Shown: piece by piece, positions 54,498 to 63,529 of the stretch
Layout of the letters: each line of letters begins with the position of its first letter
How positions within the stretch are numbered: position 1 is the first letter of the stretch
Origin: DASTFP01 sp963816855
GTDB lineage: Bacteria > Verrucomicrobiota > Verrucomicrobiia > Chthoniobacterales > Terrimicrobiaceae
Direction of reading: 5' to 3'
DNA length: 64,000 nt
Assembly: GCA_963816855.1 (NCBI GenBank)
Contig: CAWFMA010000014.1
Coordinates: 1 to 64,000 of the forward strand
Notes under the pieces: model-generated
What the model saw: only the letters and a program-made list of their open reading frames with translations
Databases searched by the model: none
Told to the model about the DNA's origin: nothing
Made by a program: the position numbers and the translations under genes

Positions 54498-54923
54498 ATG
54501 TACCGCACGATCCTTGTTCCCGTCGAGAATAGTCCAGCAGACCAGACCATTCTGGACCACATCAAGCCGCTTGCCAAATTCATGGGGGCGCGGCTGCTGC
54601 TCATGCATGTTGCGGATGGCTGGGTCGCGAGGAACTTTCAGCAACTCGATCTTGCCGAAAGCGAAGAAATTCAAATGGATCGAGCCTATCTTGAGAGCCG
54701 CGCTGAGGAACTGCGCGGCGAAGGGTTCTCCGTGGATTGCCTGCTGGCCATGGGCGAACCGTCGGACGAGATCGTGAAGTTTACCCGCAGCCACAATGTC
54801 GACCTGATCGCGATGTCCACCCATGGACACCGCTTTATCAGTGACCTGCTTTACGGCAGCACAGCGGACAAGGTCCGTCATTTGGTAAGCGTTCCTGTGC
54901 TGCTCCTGAAAGCTCGAATTTAG
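54498..54923 (+). CDS. Universal stress protein (UspA family)
   Basis: 141 residues from the ATG at 54498; the frame extends back into mntH. MYRTILVPVENSPADQTIL is the first strand, VDLIAMSTHGHRFISDLLYG and STADKVRHLVSVPVLLLK form the ATP-binding loop G-x2-G-x9-G-S-like end. It is a small alpha/beta ATP-binding protein induced by stress. It lies 13 bp after mntH, so is likely co-transcribed and manganese-regulated. Confidence 0.9.
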   Translation: MYRTILVPVENSPADQTILDHIKPLAKFMGARLLLMHVADGWVARNFQQLDLAESEEIQMDRAYLESRAEELRGEGFSVDCLLAMGEPSDEIVKFTRSHNVDLIAMSTHGHRFISDLLYGSTADKVRHLVSVPVLLLKARI

Positions 54924-54993
54924 CTGGGCACACTCCTGACGCTCGGCAGCGCAGGCGCGCCGGGCTTGCAAACGTGGGGCGGCAACTGGCACG

Positions 54994-56448
54994 ATGGCGT
55001 TTCGTTCCTTCGCCCCAATGCTTAAGAAAATCATCCGCCGCACCAAAATCGTCGCCACTCTCGGACCAGTCAGCAACACCCGGGAAGTTATTCGCCAGCT
55101 TGTTCAGGCGGGCATGGACGTGGCCCGACTCAACTTTTCACACGGCAGCTACGAACAGCATGCCCAAACGATCGCCAACCTTCGCGAGATTTCCAAGGAA
55201 CTCAATACTCCGGTCACGATTCTCCAAGACCTTCAAGGACCGAAGATTCGCGTGGGCCAACTGCCGAACGGCCAGACTGAGCTTCATCCGGGCGCGATCG
55301 TCGCGCTGGTGCCGGAAGCCGAATTCATCGGGCAACCGGATACTATTCCCCTGGATTATGCTCACGCCGGCGAGGAAGCCGGGGCGGGTATGCGCGTTCT
55401 TCTTGACGATGGGCTCCTCCAACTTGAGGTGATCGAGACCTCCGGAGCAATATTGCGCTGCAAAGTCGTTGACGGCGGCACGCTCAAAAGCCGCAAGGGA
55501 GTCAACTTTCCTGATCTGAACCTGCGTAAGCTGCCCTCGCTGACGGAGAAGGACAAAGAGGATCTGAAATTTGGGATTTCTCAGGACGTCGACTGGATCT
55601 CTTTGAGTTTTGTGCGAAGTGCGGCGGATGTGCACAGCCTCAAGGAACTGATCGCCGCCCAAGGGGTTTTCAAGCCGGTCGTCGCCAAGATCGAAAAACC
55701 GCAGGCCATCGAAAATCTCGAGGAAATTCTCAGGGAAGCCAATTGTCTGATGGTGGCTCGAGGCGATCTCGGCGTCGAATTGGATCCCGCCAAAGTGCCG
55801 ATGTTGCAGAAACTCATCATCGAAAGCTGCAATCGAAGAGGCGTGCCCGTGATAACAGCTACCCAAATGCTGGAAAGCATGATCCACGACCCGCGGCCGA
55901 CCCGGGCGGAGGCCAGCGACGTGGCTAACGCGATCATCGACGGAACCGATGCCGTGATGCTTTCCGGTGAGTCGGCCGTCGGGGCTTTCCCTGTCCGTGC
56001 CGTGGAAATGATGGCCCGAATTGCCGGCGAGGTAGAGGCCGCCATTACTTTCAAGAACTACCCGGTCGAGGGAGGCGGCAACGCCGATGCGCTGAGCGAG
56101 GCGGCAAAGGTCATCGCCCAAACGATCGAGCCCTCCTGCATTGTCGTGCTCACGACGACTGGTCACACCGCTCACGCAATCGCCGCAGAGCGACCGAAAA
56201 CGAGCGTCATCGCCATCTCCAGAAACGAGCGGGTTTATCATGCCTTGAATCTCTTCTGGGGCCTGAAGCCGATCTTGGTGCGCGAAAGTTTTGCCGACTT
56301 CGAAGGCCTGGTGAAACAGGCTGAATCCACTCTCCTCTCGCTCGGCCTTGCAAATCCCGGCGAGAAAATTCTCGTTGTCGGCGGGGTTCCCGCGCCATCC
56401 CCCCTTGGCGCGAATTTTATCAAAATTCATTCAATACCAGTCAGTTAA
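54994..56448 (+). CDS. pyk: Pyruvate kinase
   Basis: 484 residues from the ATG at 54994; the ATG at 55018 is equally possible and gives the more standard LKKIIRRTKIVATLGP start. Glycolytic step: phosphoenolpyruvate plus ADP to pyruvate plus ATP. DVARLNFSHGSYEQH, ILQDLQGPKIRVG, CLMVARGDLGVEL and ITATQMLESMIHDPRPTRAE (the active-site signature) then VMLSGESAVGAFPV are all in order. The last 120 residues form the allosteric C domain. It is single, with hairpins downstream at 56538-56617. Confidence 0.96.
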   Translation: MAFRSFAPMLKKIIRRTKIVATLGPVSNTREVIRQLVQAGMDVARLNFSHGSYEQHAQTIANLREISKELNTPVTILQDLQGPKIRVGQLPNGQTELHPGAIVALVPEAEFIGQPDTIPLDYAHAGEEAGAGMRVLLDDGLLQLEVIETSGAILRCKVVDGGTLKSRKGVNFPDLNLRKLPSLTEKDKEDLKFGISQDVDWISLSFVRSAADVHSLKELIAAQGVFKPVVAKIEKPQAIENLEEILREANCLMVARGDLGVELDPAKVPMLQKLIIESCNRRGVPVITATQMLESMIHDPRPTRAEASDVANAIIDGTDAVMLSGESAVGAFPVRAVEMMARIAGEVEAAITFKNYPVEGGGNADALSEAAKVIAQTIEPSCIVVLTTTGHTAHAIAAERPKTSVIAISRNERVYHALNLFWGLKPILVRESFADFEGLVKQAESTLLSLGLANPGEKILVVGGVPAPSPLGANFIKIHSIPVS

Positions 56449-56537
56449 CTTCAGCCCATACTAACGAGAAGAGACGGAAAAAAATCCGGATTCCGATGTT
56501 GGAAAAGCGAAAATCGAAAAAATCCCTTGAGATTCAT

Positions 56538-56617
56538 CTGGTTCCCGCATAGTTTGGTGGTGTTCTGGGGGGAACAGCAGGCCATCGTGACACTCGTCGC
56601 GGTGGCCTGCATCTTTT
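56538..56617 (+). terminator. Tandem hairpins with T-tract after pyk
   Basis: Hairpin 1 pairs CTGGTTCCC (56538) with GGGAACAG (ends 56577), one bulge. Hairpin 2 pairs GCAGGCCATCGTGAC with GTCGCGGTGGCCTGC across ACTC, 15 pairs including two G-T, at 56577-56610, then ATCTTTT. It can end the pyk transcript, 90 bp downstream of the stop. It also resembles a structured leader of the oxidoreductase gene at 56763. Confidence 0.75.
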
Positions 56618-56762
56618 AGCGGGCCAGCGGCGGCACTTCTCGCGACGTTTTCGCGGGAAACGGTCGAACCCCTTGACACCGGATCGACGTGTCCGCATTC
56701 TGACCCTGCCCAACGGGCTCCCCTTCGTTTGGAAACAACGGGCTATCCAGCCAGAACCGGTA

Positions 56763-57914
56763 ATGCCAAGCTCATCTTTTCACCCTGTCGGAACCGCAAT
56801 CGTCGGTTGCGGGAACATTAGCGACCAATACCTTTCGAATCTCATCCGCTTCCCCGACCTCAAAGTCCTTGCCTGCGCGGACATCGATCAAGATCGCGCC
56901 AGGAGCCAGGCCGATAAATACGGGGTTCCTCGCGCCGGGGACCTGGCCGCCGTGTTGGCTATGCCCGATGTCGAGCTGGTCATAAATCTGACCATCCCCG
57001 CGGTTCACGCGGCTGTCGCCCTGCAGGCGATCGCCGCCGGAAAGCACGTATATGGCGAAAAGCCATTCGCTCTTTCCGTGAAAGAGGCCCGGACCATAAC
57101 CCTGGCCGCGGCGGGTCGCGGAGTCAAACTCGGCAATGCTCCCGACACATTTCTCGGCGCCGGTCTGCAGACCGGACAGCGGCTGATCCAAGAAGATCAG
57201 ATCGGCACACCGATCGCGGCCAAAGCCGCCTTTGGCTATGCCGGTCCGGACGCTTGGCACCCCAGCCCGGAATTCCTGTTCCAACAGGGCGGCGGACCTT
57301 TGCTCGACATGGGCCCCTACTACCTGACCGCGCTAGTGCAGATGCTTGGCCCGGTAAAAGCCGTTTCGGGTTTCGGCTGTCGAGCCGAGGCTAAGCGAAC
57401 GATCGGAAGCGGCCCGCGCGCCCAGGAGGTTTTCGACGTTACCGTCGACACGCAGGTCTCGGCGTTGCTGAAGTTTTCGTCCGGACCGGTGGCCTCGGCG
57501 ATCTTTAGCTTTGACGCCCCGGCCGGCTTCCAGGAACTGGAAATTCAAGGCACGAAAGGCGTCGTTCGACTCCCCGACCCGAACAGGTTCGACGGCTGGG
57601 TATCGCTTTGTAAGAAGGATGAAATCAAGACCAAGCCGCATGACTGGCTAGCCATTCCCGCCGAGGACGAATGGGCCAGAGTCGCGGCCGAAGGGAGTTC
57701 GGAAGGCCGGGGCATGGGAGCCCTGGACATGGCAAGGGCTTTGCGCAGCGGCGGGGAACCGCGAGCGTCGGCGGACCTGGCGCTTCACGTTCTTGATATC
57801 ATGGAGTCGATCCAGGCATCCTCGGCGTCCGAGCAGACAGTTGCGCTAACAACCACTTGCGCCTCGACCGAGCCATTACCCGCTGGCTGGAACCCTCTTC
57901 AGCCCTCGGTCTGA
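56763..57914 (+). CDS. Gfo/Idh/MocA-family oxidoreductase
   Basis: 383 residues from the ATG at 56763; the open frame begins earlier, but the natural start precedes TAIVGCGNISDQYLSNL, the Rossmann motif. The other blocks are LKVLACADIDQDRAR, VINLTIPAVHAAVALQAIAA and GKHVYGEKPFALSVKEA with the active-site EKP. GGGPLLDMGPYYLTALVQML is the catalytic D/H-like region of the C-terminal domain. These enzymes oxidise or reduce sugars, inositols or their derivatives with NAD(P). No partner genes adjoin. Confidence 0.92.
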   Translation: MPSSSFHPVGTAIVGCGNISDQYLSNLIRFPDLKVLACADIDQDRARSQADKYGVPRAGDLAAVLAMPDVELVINLTIPAVHAAVALQAIAAGKHVYGEKPFALSVKEARTITLAAAGRGVKLGNAPDTFLGAGLQTGQRLIQEDQIGTPIAAKAAFGYAGPDAWHPSPEFLFQQGGGPLLDMGPYYLTALVQMLGPVKAVSGFGCRAEAKRTIGSGPRAQEVFDVTVDTQVSALLKFSSGPVASAIFSFDAPAGFQELEIQGTKGVVRLPDPNRFDGWVSLCKKDEIKTKPHDWLAIPAEDEWARVAAEGSSEGRGMGALDMARALRSGGEPRASADLALHVLDIMESIQASSASEQTVALTTTCASTEPLPAGWNPLQPSV

Positions 57915-57989
57915 AAGGCGTGGCACGCCGATTCTCGCTTGCCGCATCGGGCCGTTGACGGCGCAGCTCGCGCTTCCTACTGTCTTCCC

Positions 57990-58058
57990 ATGATGGTATT
58001 CTGTTTGAAGGCTCTCCTGGCCCTCGGCGCTGGTCTCGTGATCACAGCTCTTCTGTGA
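57990..58058 (+). CDS. Possible 22-residue hydrophobic leader peptide
   Basis: MMVFCLKALLALGAGLVITALL is one membrane helix; its TGA overlaps the GTG start of the next gene (GTGA). The tight overlap suggests translational coupling, but a chance frame cannot be excluded. Confidence 0.3.
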   Translation: MMVFCLKALLALGAGLVITALL

Positions 58059-59092
58059 AATTTCGATACGCGTTCGACCCGCTGTGCGTAGCTGCCTGTC
58101 TCTTGTATGCCGGCAACCGCTGGCTGGTCGAAACCGTTTACAAGTCACCCTTTCTTCATGAGCACTTCGATGATCTTCTTCTGATCCCCGCAGCTCTTCC
58201 GATCGTCCTCGGGTTGCAGCGATGGTTGGGCCTGCGAACCCACGATCGTCCCCCTACGGCGCCGGAAATTTTCGGCCACCTGGCGCTTTGGTCGTTCGTT
58301 TCCGAGGTCCTTGGACCCCTGATCTTTCCTTTCTCTGTAGGGGACATTCTCGATGTCGGGGCCTATGCGCTTGGAGCTCTCTTCGCCGGCCTCTGGTGGA
58401 ACCGGCGCGCCGTCGCTGACAGTTTGAAAAATGCGCTGCGCCCGTCTCCAACCGCGCAATTCGACCGGCTCGCCCGGCACTATGACTGGATGGAGATGCT
58501 CCTCGCGGGCAGCAAGCTCGCGAGATGTCGCAATGCGTTTTGGAACGAAATCCCCAGCCTCCAAAATGCGTTGCTTGTCGGTGAAGGACACGGAAAATTT
58601 CTCGCGCCTCTGCTCGCGCGAAATCCTGATGCGCGGGTGACTTGCGTGGACGCGAGCGCCAGAATGCTGGAGGTCACTCGCGAGCGGTTGCTCCGCGCGG
58701 CGCTACCGCTGGAGCGCGTGGAATTTGTCCACGCCGAGCTTCCGGCGTGGAATCCCCCCCGAGGCTGCTACGATCTTGTGGCGACACATTTTTTCCTCGA
58801 TTGCTTTCCGCGTGAACAGCTTGCTGCGGTGATCAACAGCCTGGGGAAGGCCGCCCGACCCGGCGCGTGCTGGCTCGTTTCCGATTTTCAGATTCCCGAG
58901 GCCGGTTTAAAGCGGCTCCGTGCCCGGATCATTCACTGGCTGATGTATGCGTTTTTCCGCGTCGCGACGAGGCTTCCGGCTTCCGCGTTGGTTTCCCCTC
59001 AACCTTATTTGGCAAGGAGCGGCTTTGTCCGGGTCCGGCATGTCGAGTTCGACTGGGGCTTGCTCTGCGCTGAGCTGTGGAAGCGGGCATAA
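58055..59092 (+). CDS. Membrane-anchored SAM-dependent methyltransferase (fusion)
   Basis: 345 residues from the GTG at 58055. Residues 1-125 carry three to four hydrophobic helices (LCVAACLLYAGNRWLVETVY; LLLIPAALPIVLGLQRWLGL; VGDILDVGAYALGALFAGLW). Residues 130-345 are a class I methyltransferase: FDRLARHYDWMEMLLAGSKL, NALLVGEGHGKFLAPLLARN (motif I), VTCVDASARMLEVTRERL and YDLVATHFFLDCFP. In related genomes I would expect these two parts as separate genes, so this looks like a fusion. Substrate unknown, probably a membrane lipid. Confidence 0.75.
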   Translation: MKFRYAFDPLCVAACLLYAGNRWLVETVYKSPFLHEHFDDLLLIPAALPIVLGLQRWLGLRTHDRPPTAPEIFGHLALWSFVSEVLGPLIFPFSVGDILDVGAYALGALFAGLWWNRRAVADSLKNALRPSPTAQFDRLARHYDWMEMLLAGSKLARCRNAFWNEIPSLQNALLVGEGHGKFLAPLLARNPDARVTCVDASARMLEVTRERLLRAALPLERVEFVHAELPAWNPPRGCYDLVATHFFLDCFPREQLAAVINSLGKAARPGACWLVSDFQIPEAGLKRLRARIIHWLMYAFFRVATRLPASALVSPQPYLARSGFVRVRHVEFDWGLLCAELWKRA

Positions 59093-59161
59093 CCCGGCAC
59101 GCCCGGCGTTCTCGCGGAGAAGAGCCCCATTTCGCGGCGGCGCGGCCCGAACGCTCCTCGC

Positions 59162-60703
59162 TCAAGCCTTGCTGATCAGATTGTGACCGGTCATTTCCAC
59201 CGGCTGATCGAGGTGAAGCAAGGAGAGGAGCGTCGGTGAGACGTCCGCGAGAATTCCGCTCTCGATTTTGAAATTTTTAGCGTCCCCGGCGACATAAACA
59301 ACATGAACAAGATATGTCGTGTGCGCGGTATTGGGAGACCCGTCGCGATTTCGCATCTGTTCGCAATTGCCGTGATCGGCTGTAATCAAGAGCTGTCCGC
59401 CGAGCGACAAGGTCTTCTCCACGACGGCTTTCACGCATTGGTCAATGGTTTCCACCGCTTTGATCCCTGCCTCGACCACGCCGGTGTGCCCAACCATATC
59501 GGGATTTGCAAAATTGAGGATCACCAGGTCATACCGCGGCAGCGCCTCGACGACCTTGGCAGTGACTTCGCGGGCGCTCATCTGCGGCTTGTGGTCATAG
59601 GTGGGAACGTCTTTGGGCGACTGGATGATGACGCGATCCTCGCTAGGATACTGCTTTTCGACGCCTCCGTTGAAGAAATAGGTAACATGCGGGTATTTCT
59701 CGGTCTCCGCGATGCGCAATTGCGCAAGGCCCGCCTTGCTGACGACCTCGCCGAGGATATTGGCCAGAGACTGCGGTTCGAAGACGACCGGACAGCCATA
59801 GGTTTTGTCATACTCGGTAAGAGTTACGTAATGCACCTTCGGAAAGACCTCCCGGTCAAAGCCGTTAAAGTCCTTGTCGAGAAAGGCGATTGACAATTGT
59901 CGCGCGCGGTCGGCCCGGAAATTGTACCAGAACACGACGTCCCCATCACGGATGCGCTGCTCGTTGGGATGGGAGAAAATGATCGGCTCCAGAAATTCGT
60001 CTCCCCGCGGCTCGCGCGTATATGCTTCGGCCACCGCCGCGGACGGTGAGAGATCCGACTGGGCGCCCCGCCCAAGAACGATGGCGTCCCACGCCAGTTT
60101 GTTGCGGTCCCAGCGTTTATCGCGGTCCATCGCATAATAACGACCGACCACCGTGGCAATCCGGGCGCCTGTCGCGCCGGTCTGTGCCGAAACGGTCGCC
60201 AGATAATCGGCGCAACCCGTCGGTGAAGTATCGCGGCCATCCGAAATCGCGTGGATCATGATATCCTCGACGCCGGCTTCCTTGGCTGCCTTGGCCAGCG
60301 CGATCAGGTGATTTTGATGACTATGGACGCCTCCATCGGAGAGTAGTCCCAGAAAATGCAACCGGTGCCCGCGGGCTTTGGCAAAAGCTTCCTGCAAAAC
60401 CTTGTTGGACCTCAGCTCTCGATCGGCGATCGCCTTGTTGATGCGCGTGAGATCCTGGTAAACTACCCGGCCCGCGCCGAGGTTCAGGTGGCCTACTTCC
60501 GAGTTGCCCATCTGGCCCTCCGGCAAACCGACATCCATGCCGCTCGCACTGAGAGTCGCCCGGGGATAAGTGCCGTAAAGGTGATCGTGAAAGGGAGTCT
60601 TCGCCAGGAGCGTCGCATCCCCATTCTCCTCAGCTTTCTCTCGGCCTCCGGGATTGATCCCCCAGCCATCGCGAATTACCAAAACAATCGGTTTCTTGCT
60701 CAT
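59162..60703 (-). CDS. gpmI: 2,3-bisphosphoglycerate-independent phosphoglycerate mutase
   Basis: 513 residues. Alkaline-phosphatase-like metalloenzyme interconverting 3- and 2-phosphoglycerate. The first metal ligand is Asp12 (VIRDGWGINPGG) and the catalytic Ser68 is in MGNSEVGHLNLGAGRVV. Further ligands are in HAISDGRDTSPTG, LNFANPDMVGHTG and LITADHGNCEQM. Length and order are standard for the manganese-dependent iPGM, which is notable beside mntH. It is single, convergent with the methyltransferase gene. Confidence 0.97.
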   Translation of the reverse strand: MSKKPIVLVIRDGWGINPGGREKAEENGDATLLAKTPFHDHLYGTYPRATLSASGMDVGLPEGQMGNSEVGHLNLGAGRVVYQDLTRINKAIADRELRSNKVLQEAFAKARGHRLHFLGLLSDGGVHSHQNHLIALAKAAKEAGVEDIMIHAISDGRDTSPTGCADYLATVSAQTGATGARIATVVGRYYAMDRDKRWDRNKLAWDAIVLGRGAQSDLSPSAAVAEAYTREPRGDEFLEPIIFSHPNEQRIRDGDVVFWYNFRADRARQLSIAFLDKDFNGFDREVFPKVHYVTLTEYDKTYGCPVVFEPQSLANILGEVVSKAGLAQLRIAETEKYPHVTYFFNGGVEKQYPSEDRVIIQSPKDVPTYDHKPQMSAREVTAKVVEALPRYDLVILNFANPDMVGHTGVVEAGIKAVETIDQCVKAVVEKTLSLGGQLLITADHGNCEQMRNRDGSPNTAHTTYLVHVVYVAGDAKNFKIESGILADVSPTLLSLLHLDQPVEMTGHNLISKA

Positions 60704-61083
60704 ACCTGCCTTCCATTCGAATTAATAAGAACCGGCCAGGCCATAAAAATTAGGCGGCAGCCGCGCTGCTCTCTTTTGGTTCTGATCTCAAGGCCTTCAC
60801 GCCGGTTCGCTCGCTGCTTGAATTCACTATCGGAGAATCATCCTTGCGTCAACGCCGGTGGCGGCTCCGGGCCCTTCGCAAGCCGGGTCGCGATCCTGGC
60901 GGCAGTCGCTTCGGCCGTCGTGTCTGGTGGCCACGAGCTTCAAAGCCGGCCGGGCGATCGACTAGAAACCCGTGAGCCACAGGGCGCTTTCGGCAAAGAC
61001 ATCGTCTCTTGCCGCGGAGGACACGCGCGGAACGACAGCCATCGCGCCAGAGCATGTCCGGGCGGCACCAGACTCGCATCCTC
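60704..61083. other. Intergenic, no supported gene
   Basis: 380 bases upstream of gpmI, ending at the MITE. Open frames have no motif. It probably includes the gpmI promoter, but no convincing boxes were seen. Confidence 0.4.
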
Positions 61084-61269
61084 CCTAAGAATCTGTGAAA
61101 AAATTACAAAGTGCCGCGTTGTTGCTGGATTTTTGGCTTGGCCAAGGCGTGAGGGCGGCGGCAATACCCGCAGCGGTCTTGTCCCGACCGAGCAACGCAG
61201 GCCAAGCCAAAAAGACACGCAACCCAGGGGGCGAGAGCGGCGCTTTCTGATTTTTTCACAGGTTCTAAG
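61084..61269. mobile_element. Palindromic MITE, copy 2 (186 bp, inverted)
   Basis: Ends CTAAGAATCTGTGAAAAAAT and, inverted, CTTAGAACCTGTGAAAAAAT. Inner parts match copy 1 (44463-44707) in reverse: TTTTTGGCTTGGCCAAGGCG and GCAATACCCGCAGCGG, but lack about 60 bp of its centre. CTAAG at both sides could be a target duplication. It is non-coding and can fold on itself along its length. Confidence 0.8.
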
Positions 61270-61304
61270 ACATCTGCGTCAGCCTGATCCCCAAGACCGC
61301 CGGC

Positions 61305-61745
61305 CTACTTCGCGTCGAATTCCGAGACGAGCTTCTTGCTAACCACAATATCCACGAGCCGGTCCTGCGAATCGAAAATCCAAATCGCCGAGGTATCGGC
61401 GACGATCGGAAGGGGAATCGCCAGAGTTAGCGTGACCGGATTCGTTAGATACTCGCCCAAGTCAACTCTTAGGGTTTTGACGGGTTGGCCATTGGCGGAG
61501 GTCCCCACCTCCGTCTGGACTTTGGACTCGCGATCCTGGGCGACAAACGTCTCATCAAGAATCGGAACAACGCGCGCTAGCGGCTCCCCGAGCGGCGTCA
61601 GCTTGAGAAGTTTCTCGCGAATCGCCGCGCGATGATCGCGCGGGTCGATGCTTGCCTGCTCGCTGGCATCGCCGGCCTGGATTCCGCGAATCAGGACCAG
61701 CAAGGCGCAAGCCATGGCCGCATACAAGCGCCACGCAGCTTTCAA
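61305..61745 (-). CDS. Secreted hypothetical protein
   Basis: 146 residues. Signal peptide at 1-24 (AMACALLVLIRGIQAGDA). The mature part is mixed helix and strand: HRAAIREKLLKLTPLGEPLA, then ETFVAQDRESKVQ and a beta-rich end with IWIFDSQDRLVDIVVSKKL. Family not recognised. It starts inside the stop of the ClC gene (ATGA overlap), so it is co-translated with it and presumably serves the same function in the periplasm. Confidence 0.65.
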   Translation of the reverse strand: MKAAWRLYAAMACALLVLIRGIQAGDASEQASIDPRDHRAAIREKLLKLTPLGEPLARVVPILDETFVAQDRESKVQTEVGTSANGQPVKTLRVDLGEYLTNPVTLTLAIPLPIVADTSAIWIFDSQDRLVDIVVSKKLVSEFDAK

Positions 61746-63526
61746 GGCGAAGGGTTCCTGATCTCCGGCTGCTCCGCGAAAGCCAGAAGCGCGTCCGCCT
61801 TGGAAACAGATCCGAGAAGCCGGCGCGAACCGTCCCCTGCCAGCACGGGCACCCGTTCGCCATGGTGATGCGCGAAGCGCTCGAAAACCGTCGTCAGGAA
61901 ATCGTCCGGGCCAAGGGAAGGAAATTCCTCACGCATGACATCGCGCGCAATGACAAAACGGGCTAAGTCCGGATTGCTTAGAAATCTCTTGATATCATGA
62001 AGCGATATCACTCCGCAAAAGCGGCCGTTCGCATCGACCACGTAGAGATGATTATGGCGAAGCAGGGCGAACCGATTGCAGATTTCGTCAAACGCGGCCT
62101 CCGGTTGCACCGAGGGCGGGTGCGTCTTCATGATATCGCCGACTCGCATCCGGCGCAGTTCGGAGTCAAACTCCCAGCGGCCCTTTCTGCGCAGCGTTTC
62201 GCTATAGAGGCCCGGCACCCGAAAGCCTCGCGCGGTGTAGTAGGCCACAACACAGGCCAGCATCAACGGCAAAATCACTTCGTAATCAAGGGTGATCTCG
62301 AAAATCAGCATGATTGCCATGATCGGCGCGCGCGTGGCGGCCGCCAGAAACGCGCCCATGCCGACCAGCGCGAAGGCCGATGGCTGGACGCCGTGCAGGG
62401 CAGGCGCGGCCTGCAGAACAACTCCGAATAGGAAGCCGATGCTGGACCCGACAAAGAGCGTCGGGGTAAAAACGCCGCCCACCGCGCCGGAACCGAACGT
62501 GGCGCTCGTGGCGATCAGTTTTAGAACAAGAACAATCGCCAATTCCCGCCACGGCCACTCCCCATGCAGGACCGCGTTGACGGAACTGTAGCCATTTCCG
62601 CAGACCTGAGGGTACCATACGGCCAACGTTCCGACGATCAAGCCTCCGGTTGCCAGCCGCAGGAAGGGAGGCGCCTGCCAGAGGGAATACCACGACTCGA
62701 CGGCGCGCAGCATCAGCAAATAGAGCGGAGAAAGCAGGCCGCACACGCAACCCAAGCCAAGCATCACAAACGTCTCTGCGGGCGAGCTCAACACGAAATG
62801 GGTGATCGTATAGAGGGGATCGGTGCCAAGGAACTGCCGGACCGTAAGGGTGGACACCACGGAGGCGCAAACAAGGGGTCCGAAAACCTCCATCGAGGTC
62901 GTCCCCATGACGATCTCGGCGACGAACAATGCCCCCGAGACGGGTGCATTGTAGGCGGAAGCGATTCCCGCGGACGCGCCGCAGGCCACCAGCAACCGCA
63001 GCACCGGGCTGGAAACGCGGGCGATGCGCCCAAGGGCGGAGGCGAGCATTGCGGCAAGCTGCACCAGGGGACCCTCCCTTCCTATCGAGGCGCCCGAGGA
63101 TATCGAAAAGAGGGCCGACAGCGACTTGAGCAAGCTTTGGCGAGCCGAGAGAATTCCGTCGCCGATAACCACCGCCTCCATGTAGTCGCTGGTTCGCTTC
63201 TGTTTTACAAAGTGAGCGGTGATCATCAAGACCCATCCGGCGGCGGCGCCTCCAAGCGTTGGAACCAAGATCCTCTGCCACCAAGGCAAACGGGCGAAAC
63301 TCTCGGTCAATCCGGCGCCAAAATGCCCGGTGAAAAGCCAGTGCATCCCTTCCGTGGCCTGTCGAAAGGCCAGCGAGCCCAGAGCTCCAAAGAAGCCCGC
63401 GAGACCCGCCAGAACCAGCGTGATTTGAATTTCCTTTGGTCGAAAGCGCTCGATGAGCGGCAGCCAAAACCGAAGCCTCCGCAACCCGGAAGAAGGCCCA
63501 GCCGGATCAACGGAATTCTCCTGCAT
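61742..63526 (-). CDS. ClC-type chloride channel/transporter with two CBS domains
   Basis: 594 residues. The ClC core (about 30-430) has the selectivity motifs SSGASIGREGPLVQ (gating Glu about 151) and FGSGAVGGVFTPTLFVGSSI. Two CBS domains follow at about 455-590 (VGDIMKTHPPSVQPEAAFDE and ARDVMREEFPSLGPDDFLTT), which usually sense adenine nucleotides. It moves chloride, with or without protons, across the inner membrane. The first motif is GSSGAS-like where E. coli has GSG.P, so channel versus exchanger cannot be told. It is the middle gene of an EIIA-ClC-hypothetical operon. Confidence 0.92.
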   Translation of the reverse strand: MQENSVDPAGPSSGLRRLRFWLPLIERFRPKEIQITLVLAGLAGFFGALGSLAFRQATEGMHWLFTGHFGAGLTESFARLPWWQRILVPTLGGAAAGWVLMITAHFVKQKRTSDYMEAVVIGDGILSARQSLLKSLSALFSISSGASIGREGPLVQLAAMLASALGRIARVSSPVLRLLVACGASAGIASAYNAPVSGALFVAEIVMGTTSMEVFGPLVCASVVSTLTVRQFLGTDPLYTITHFVLSSPAETFVMLGLGCVCGLLSPLYLLMLRAVESWYSLWQAPPFLRLATGGLIVGTLAVWYPQVCGNGYSSVNAVLHGEWPWRELAIVLVLKLIATSATFGSGAVGGVFTPTLFVGSSIGFLFGVVLQAAPALHGVQPSAFALVGMGAFLAAATRAPIMAIMLIFEITLDYEVILPLMLACVVAYYTARGFRVPGLYSETLRRKGRWEFDSELRRMRVGDIMKTHPPSVQPEAAFDEICNRFALLRHNHLYVVDANGRFCGVISLHDIKRFLSNPDLARFVIARDVMREEFPSLGPDDFLTTVFERFAHHHGERVPVLAGDGSRRLLGSVSKADALLAFAEQPEIRNPSP

Positions 63527-63529
63527 TCT

